DNA of 64,000 nt, taken from positions 48,006,079 to 48,070,078 of the forward strand of contig CM055313.2 of assembly GCA_029255685.2 (NCBI GenBank), given 5' to 3'. Shown in pieces: positions 59,745 to 64,000 of this stretch (position 1 is the stretch's first letter; each line of letters begins with the position of its first letter). Source of the stretch: Silene conica (Eukaryota > Streptophyta > Magnoliopsida > Caryophyllales > Caryophyllaceae). Below the pieces are notes generated by a model. That model did not search any database. It had not been told where the DNA came from and was given only the letters and a program-made list of their open reading frames with translations. The position numbers and the translations under genes were made by a program.

Positions 59745-61521
59745 TGCGATAAAATAACTACAAAAACGGAAATGAAGGAAAATTAACGTTCATCATTAAA
59801 AACTTGTTAAACGTTTTAAACAAGTTAAGTATTTACTTAACGATCTCTTACACAATTAAGTAAATAAACCCGAGACCCAAACCCATACTAATCCGGGCAC
59901 GGTGTAGCCGATTCAACCCGTATTGGTATAATTTGGTGGATTAACCCTTTAATCGGTTCTACTCTTAGAACTCTCGGTCGACAATTTTCTCAAAATTATC
60001 TATAGCCCGAACTTATTGCAACTACGGTTACGAATACCTTCGTTGAGATCAACCAAATTTCAAGGTGTAATCGTCATTACCCCACTTACCCAACGTGACA
60101 ATTTTAGTACCCCGGTTTAGCCGAGCCTACATATTTGTGAAGAAGGGATTCATGGGTCCATACTCTTTGGTAAGGCTAAGTCTCAATATTTTAAACGTAA
60201 GAGATCTTATCAATTATTATCTATCTCCTTTTAAGTGAACTAATTTAGGTGAATTATCGATAATAAAATTGATACGTTGAAGACCCGATACTCGATATGC
60301 ATGATATGATAATGGCGATTTGGCTATGCATGCAACATATTAAAACAAAATAAAGCAAGCGATAAATTCCTAGTATGGCCTTATCCTAGAAAAGAAATAA
60401 CAAGAGTACAAATTCGGAAACCAACTCCTTTGGTCCCTTGATCTTGACGAGGCACGCAAATTGAGGCAAACACCGTCTTGATCGGAACTCCTTTCCGAAT
60501 GGCACCGTCTTCAAGGAACTCCGGATTTTACAAATATTACAACTTTTCTAGTCTACTTTATACATTATAAAATAGAAATAAATTACAATTGGGTGATACG
60601 AGATCACAAAATTACAACCGAATTGGTAACCCCTTACATTACGGGAAATACCAATTTAAAACTAAGGCCATACTAGAATAATTACATGATTCAAAATTAT
60701 GCAATATAAAATGACATTCATAAGGAAAACGCAGCAATATAACATGTTATAAATATGTTCATTTTAATGCCAAATCGCCCTAATAACTCTTTATGTCGAA
60801 ATTAACCCGGTTTTATGAGATTTTAGCATTTTTAACTCTTTTAAAAATGCATAAATTGAAACATACACAACTTATGTTCTAAATAATATCCTAACACATT
60901 TTAGGATTCAAAATTAGTCATAAATAATTTTGATAATAATTAACATTTTAATTATTTTAACATCGTTCCTAATGCCTTTAAAATGTATAACATTTACGAA
61001 TTAAATCCAAACAATTATAAAATTCGAAATTTTGGATTTTCATTTTCACTAACATTCTGAAAATATTACTTGAATATTTATAATGTAAAAATTTGGTCAT
61101 TTTAACCGAAATAAATTTCGAAATATCGTATATAAATGGCCAAATTACCTCCTTTTACGGTTTTAACAATTAAATCGTAAAACATGCTATACAAAGTCTT
61201 ATTGTACCAAAATTTTACATACATTAAGTAAAATTAGCATGTGAGGTCGTGTGAAAATTACCAGGCTAGAAACATTTTCTTTCTATTTTAATCATTTAAC
61301 TCGATTTTGTCATAAAATGCATTTAAACGATTAAAATCTTAATTATGAACAATATATTAAATCTCATAAATTATCATATAACCTAAAAACATTTTAGGAC
61401 CAGATTTAATTTACATGCCAAAAATTCGAGTGATATATATAAGGGTCTTTAAATATAAGTTTTGTTTTAAGTCTCAAAAACTCGGAAAAACTATAAACCG
61501 ATTAAGCATGCAACAACAAGT
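59745..61521 (-). mobile_element. Leader of D
   Basis: About 1.8 kb, AT-rich, without a recognisable gene on either strand. Confidence 0.7.
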
Positions 61522-61533
61522 GCTCTGATACCA
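61522..61533 (-). other. Primer-binding site of D
   Basis: Minus strand reads TGGTATCAGAGC, 2 bp from the 5' LTR; matches initiator Met tRNA. Confidence 0.93.
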
Positions 61534-61535
61534 AT

Positions 61536-62701
61536 TATTAGGTTCATATACCTATATAGTCATACTAGTTTAATTTATCATATAAATTATAGATCTTTAG
61601 CATGCTTAACTAGTGATTATGACGAGATTAAGGAGTAAGAATAAGCTCCCTTACATTGGATATCTCGGCAAAATAAGGGCACAAGTGAAGTCACCTTCTT
61701 CACTTGTTCTTGAGCTTAATGTGTGGATGATCCTCCTTGAACCTTCAAAGAGATGATGGCCTCCAAAAGATGAACACCAAGACACACTAACTCTCAATGT
61801 TTGTATGTTATTGTGCTAGAATCAACAAACAAACTAACTAGATTGAAGGTGGTACACGGCTAGGGTTTGAAGAAAAATGAACCTTATTTTTCTTTCTTTT
61901 CTTTCTCTCTCAAAGCCAAAACCCTAGTGTGAATTGTGTATGAATGAATTGGATTAGTGAACCAAAGAACAAAACTTGTTTTGTTCCTCCATTTGGTTCG
62001 GCCGAGACAAGGGTTAGAGTGCCCAATAGATTGGCACTCAATCCTCTCAAATGTCTCAAGCATGCTTCAACATATTAATTGCATGTCATCCTCATGTTCC
62101 TATTACATAAAATGTATTATGTAAAATGTGTGTTGTGTGTGTGTGTGACATATCACACGGTCCACACCACCAAAATGGATCCCATCCGTGACATAACATT
62201 AGGATTATATAATTTACGTAGTTTAACATTTTTAAACCTTTTATCGTAAATTAGTAATTAAATAATTTCATATAATTATTTAATCGCATTCTATAACTAC
62301 AACAATTGTAGTTAATTTAATTCATTCATTTTATTATTATGTTTCATTAAACAAATAATTGATAGTGATGACACTTCGATCACTAAAATAATTTATAATC
62401 TTATTATAAATTATCTCCTCTTTTATTTACAATCTAGAAATGTATCAACTCGCATCAATATACAGTTGTTACATTTATTATTGAGATAGCTGTCCTAAAG
62501 GTGTGACCTAAAGGGATCAACTGGTCACCACCGTCATTACGACAGTAATGTCAAACTCTAGCAAGCCAATCATTACCGATTAATGTTGACCAGTTGACTT
62601 ATGATAAGAATCATCCCATGAATATTCTTTTATAGAGTTTTGTCAATATAATTAATATAATTGACGTGATCACACTATTGTCGAGGACACTCACTCCAAC
62701 A
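61536..62701 (-). mobile_element. Right (5') LTR of D
   Basis: 1166 bp, nearly identical to 54270-55435. Confidence 0.93.
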
Positions 62702-62785
62702 AAATTAAGCTAGAACACGGGTTGCCTCCCGTGTAGCGCTGGTTTAAGAGGTCCCGCACGACCTTTTTACCTATCAAGAAGCATC

Positions 62786-64000
62786 CTAAAAAGGGTCAAA
62801 GTAAGAAACTTCAACCTTACCGATAAATTCGTTCTCTCCGCGGAAGTGCTTCACATACTGGCCATTGACTTTGAACCTCTCCCCAGATGAGGCTTCTAAT
62901 TCTATTGACCCAAATTTTGAGACAGCTGTGATGGTGTAGGGTCCGCTCCACCTGGATTTCAGCTTACCAGGAAAAAGACGAATACGAGCATTAAAAAGTA
63001 ACACCCTATCACCTACCTGAAAATCACGCCTAATGATTCTCTTGTCATGCCAGCGCTTTGTTTTCTCTTTGTAAATCCTGGCATTGTCATAGGCTAACAA
63101 CCTGAATTCTTCTAGCTCATTGAGCTGCAACAAACGTTTCTCACGGGAATGATTAGGGTCTAAATTAAGATCACATATAGCCCACCAAGACTTACGTTCT
63201 AACTCTACTGGTAAATGACAAGTCTTACCATAAATCAACCGGAATGGTGACATTCCTATTGGGGTTTTGAACGCGGTTCTATAGGCCCATAAAACATCAT
63301 CAAGTTTTAGACTCCAATCTTTCCTAGACTTAGAAACAACTTTGGCTAGGGTCTCCTTGAGTTCCCTATTAGAGATCTCAACTTGACCACTAGTCTGAGG
63401 GTGATAAGCTAAACCCCTACGATGTTGGACACCGAATTTATTTAACAAGTCACCTAAGCGTTTCTCCTTAAAATGCATACCTCCATCACTTATGACAACC
63501 CTAGGGACACCAAAACGAGGAAATATGATTTTTTTAAACATCTTAATAACAGCCTTTGCATCACAATGGGGAGTAGCAATAGCTTCTACCCACTTAGACA
63601 CATAATCAACAGCTACAAGAATATAGCTGTTACCTTGACTACTGGGAAAAGGTCCTTGATAATCAATGCCCCAGACATCAAAAATCTCTACCTCTAAAAT
63701 ACCAACATGCGGCATCTCATGTCTTTTTGAGACATTCCCAGTTCTTTGACAGGCATCACAGCTACCTACAAAATTCCTACAGTCAGCATGCAAAGTAGGC
63801 CAATAAAAACCAGACTCTAATACCTTGACCTTGGTCCTAGATGGACCGTGGTGACCACCATATGCAGAAGAGTGACATGCTTCCAGAATGTCCTTCACCT
63901 CCCATTGGGGGACGCATCTCCGGATGAGTCCATCTCCGCATTCCTTAAAAACATAAGGGTCATCCCAAAAATATTGTTTTGCATCAAACATAAATCTATT
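62786..64000 (-). CDS. Athila-type integrase, C-terminal part of pol of element F
   Basis: An open minus-strand frame of about 400 residues that continues past the window edge, so the methionine at 63991 is internal. It has an HHCC zinc-binding domain (H40, H47 or H48, C78, C81), then the catalytic triad D110 (WGIDYQGP), D169 (ISDGG) and E205 ([12 protein letters not shown]), with exactly 35 residues between the last two, as in retroviral-type integrases. The C-terminal part ([37 protein letters not shown]) is typical of the Athila lineage of Ty3/gypsy. Integrase joins the DNA copy to the host chromosome. It is followed by the spacer of F, into which D inserted about 80 bp downstream of the stop. 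Confidence 0.9.
   Translation of the reverse strand, partial: NRFMFDAKQYFWDDPYVFKECGDGLIRRCVPQWEVKDILEACHSSAYGGHHGPSRTKVKVLESGFYWPTLHADCRNFVGSCDACQRTGNVSKRHEMPHVGILEVEIFDVWGIDYQGPFPSSQGNSYILVAVDYVSKWVEAIATPHCDAKAVIKMFKKIIFPRFGVPRVVISDGGMHFKEKRLGDLLNKFGVQHRRGLAYHPQTSGQVEISNRELKETLAKVVSKSRKDWSLKLDDVLWAYRTAFKTPIGMSPFRLIYGKTCHLPVELERKSWWAICDLNLDPNHSREKRLLQLNELEEFRLLAYDNARIYKEKTKRWHDKRIIRRDFQVGDRVLLFNARIRLFPGKLKSRWSGPYTITAVSKFGSIELEASSGERFKVNGQYVKHFRGENEFIGKVEVSYFDPF

Larger units (their letters stand above)
54270..62701 (-). mobile_element. Element D: young Ty1/copia retrotransposon, Angela-like
   Basis: 8.43 kb with two 1166-bp LTRs (54270-55435, 61536-62701), target duplication AAATT at 54265-54269 and 62702-62706, primer site at 61522-61533 and polypurine tract GGACAAGTGGGAGAT beside the 3' LTR. 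The LTRs differ at about six positions by eye (about 0.5%), suggesting insertion a few hundred thousand years ago. It is a different family from A/E. The pol frame is long and open while the gag part is small. Overall it looks nearly whole, with perhaps one or two breaks. It sits in the spacer of F. Confidence 0.93.
28664..64000 (-). mobile_element. Element F: Athila-type Ty3/gypsy element, interrupted by H, E and D, runs off the window
   Basis: A minus-strand element inserted in the leader of A. Its order on minus, from the right edge, is pol with integrase (62786-64000), a spacer (53207-54269), an Athila ORF-1-like gene in the env position (52977-53206 and 40729-41934), a long 3' region (39059-40728 and 29915-29992), then the 3' LTR (28664-29914). 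The polypurine tract GGTTTGGTTTGGGGAGTT lies directly beside the LTR. Integrase sequence and gene order fit the Athila lineage. H, E and D have inserted into it, each with its own 5-bp duplication. Its 5' half is outside the window, so wholeness and age from LTRs cannot be judged. Confidence 0.85.

Noticed and set aside
1-64000. Host protein-coding genes
   Set aside because: All frames longer than about 150 codons belong to LTR elements. The remaining frames are short, overlapping or within repeats.

Overview
The window is plant nuclear DNA of the gene-poor, heterochromatic kind. Every kilobase I could assign belongs to a transposable element and I found no host gene. The element set (Athila-type and Tekay-like Ty3/gypsy, Angela-like Ty1/copia, a CACTA transposon, a tRNA-derived SINE) and the initiator-Met-tRNA primer sites point to a flowering plant, probably a eudicot. 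I cannot name the species.

Layout, with elements lettered for cross-reference. G (1-775, minus) is the edge of an Athila-like LTR. A (776-28663, minus) is an old Ty1/copia element. B (3340-25362, minus) is a 22-kb insertion in A, a non-autonomous Ty3/gypsy element with 3.04-kb LTRs. B was itself hit three times: by C (4410-13403, a sister element that carries gag but no recognisable pol), by J (14252-15248, a solo copia LTR of the A/E family) and by I (16830-19306, a solo LTR of the H family). F (28664 to beyond 64000, minus) is an Athila-type element inserted in the leader of A. F was hit by H (29993-39058, a large non-coding LTR element), E (41935-52976, plus, copia of the A family) and D (54270-62701, minus, another copia). 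The 5' LTR of E holds a CACTA element (42374-45312), which holds a SINE (44802-44994). The chain SINE in CACTA in E in F in A is five levels deep.

Seven LTR insertions (B, C, J, I, H, E, D) have matching 5-bp target duplications. The CACTA has a 3-bp one and the SINE an 11-bp one. Sister LTR copies inside the window show the uninterrupted target for the CACTA, J and C insertions. By eye, LTR pairs differ by about 0.5% (D, E), 0.7% (C), 1-2% (H) and 2% (B). B is therefore older than its guest C, and the latest bursts are probably well under a million years old.

The most unusual signals are not genes. (1) The LTRs of B and C carry arrays of short hairpins in which a nearly constant loop is flanked by arms that differ from unit to unit yet stay complementary. 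(2) Fourteen pairs of the 12-bp motif GGTCGGTCGACC (or close variants), 13 of them with exactly 9 bp between the two copies, occur in Athila LTRs, Athila untranslated regions and the leader of an unrelated copia element. (3) Both LTRs of H carry a captured copy of their own polypurine-tract region, which suggests that the LTR edge moved outward by 207 bp. (4) The Gag of C has four CCHC zinc knuckles from a tandem duplication. (5) A 5S rRNA-like segment lies inside the CACTA element.
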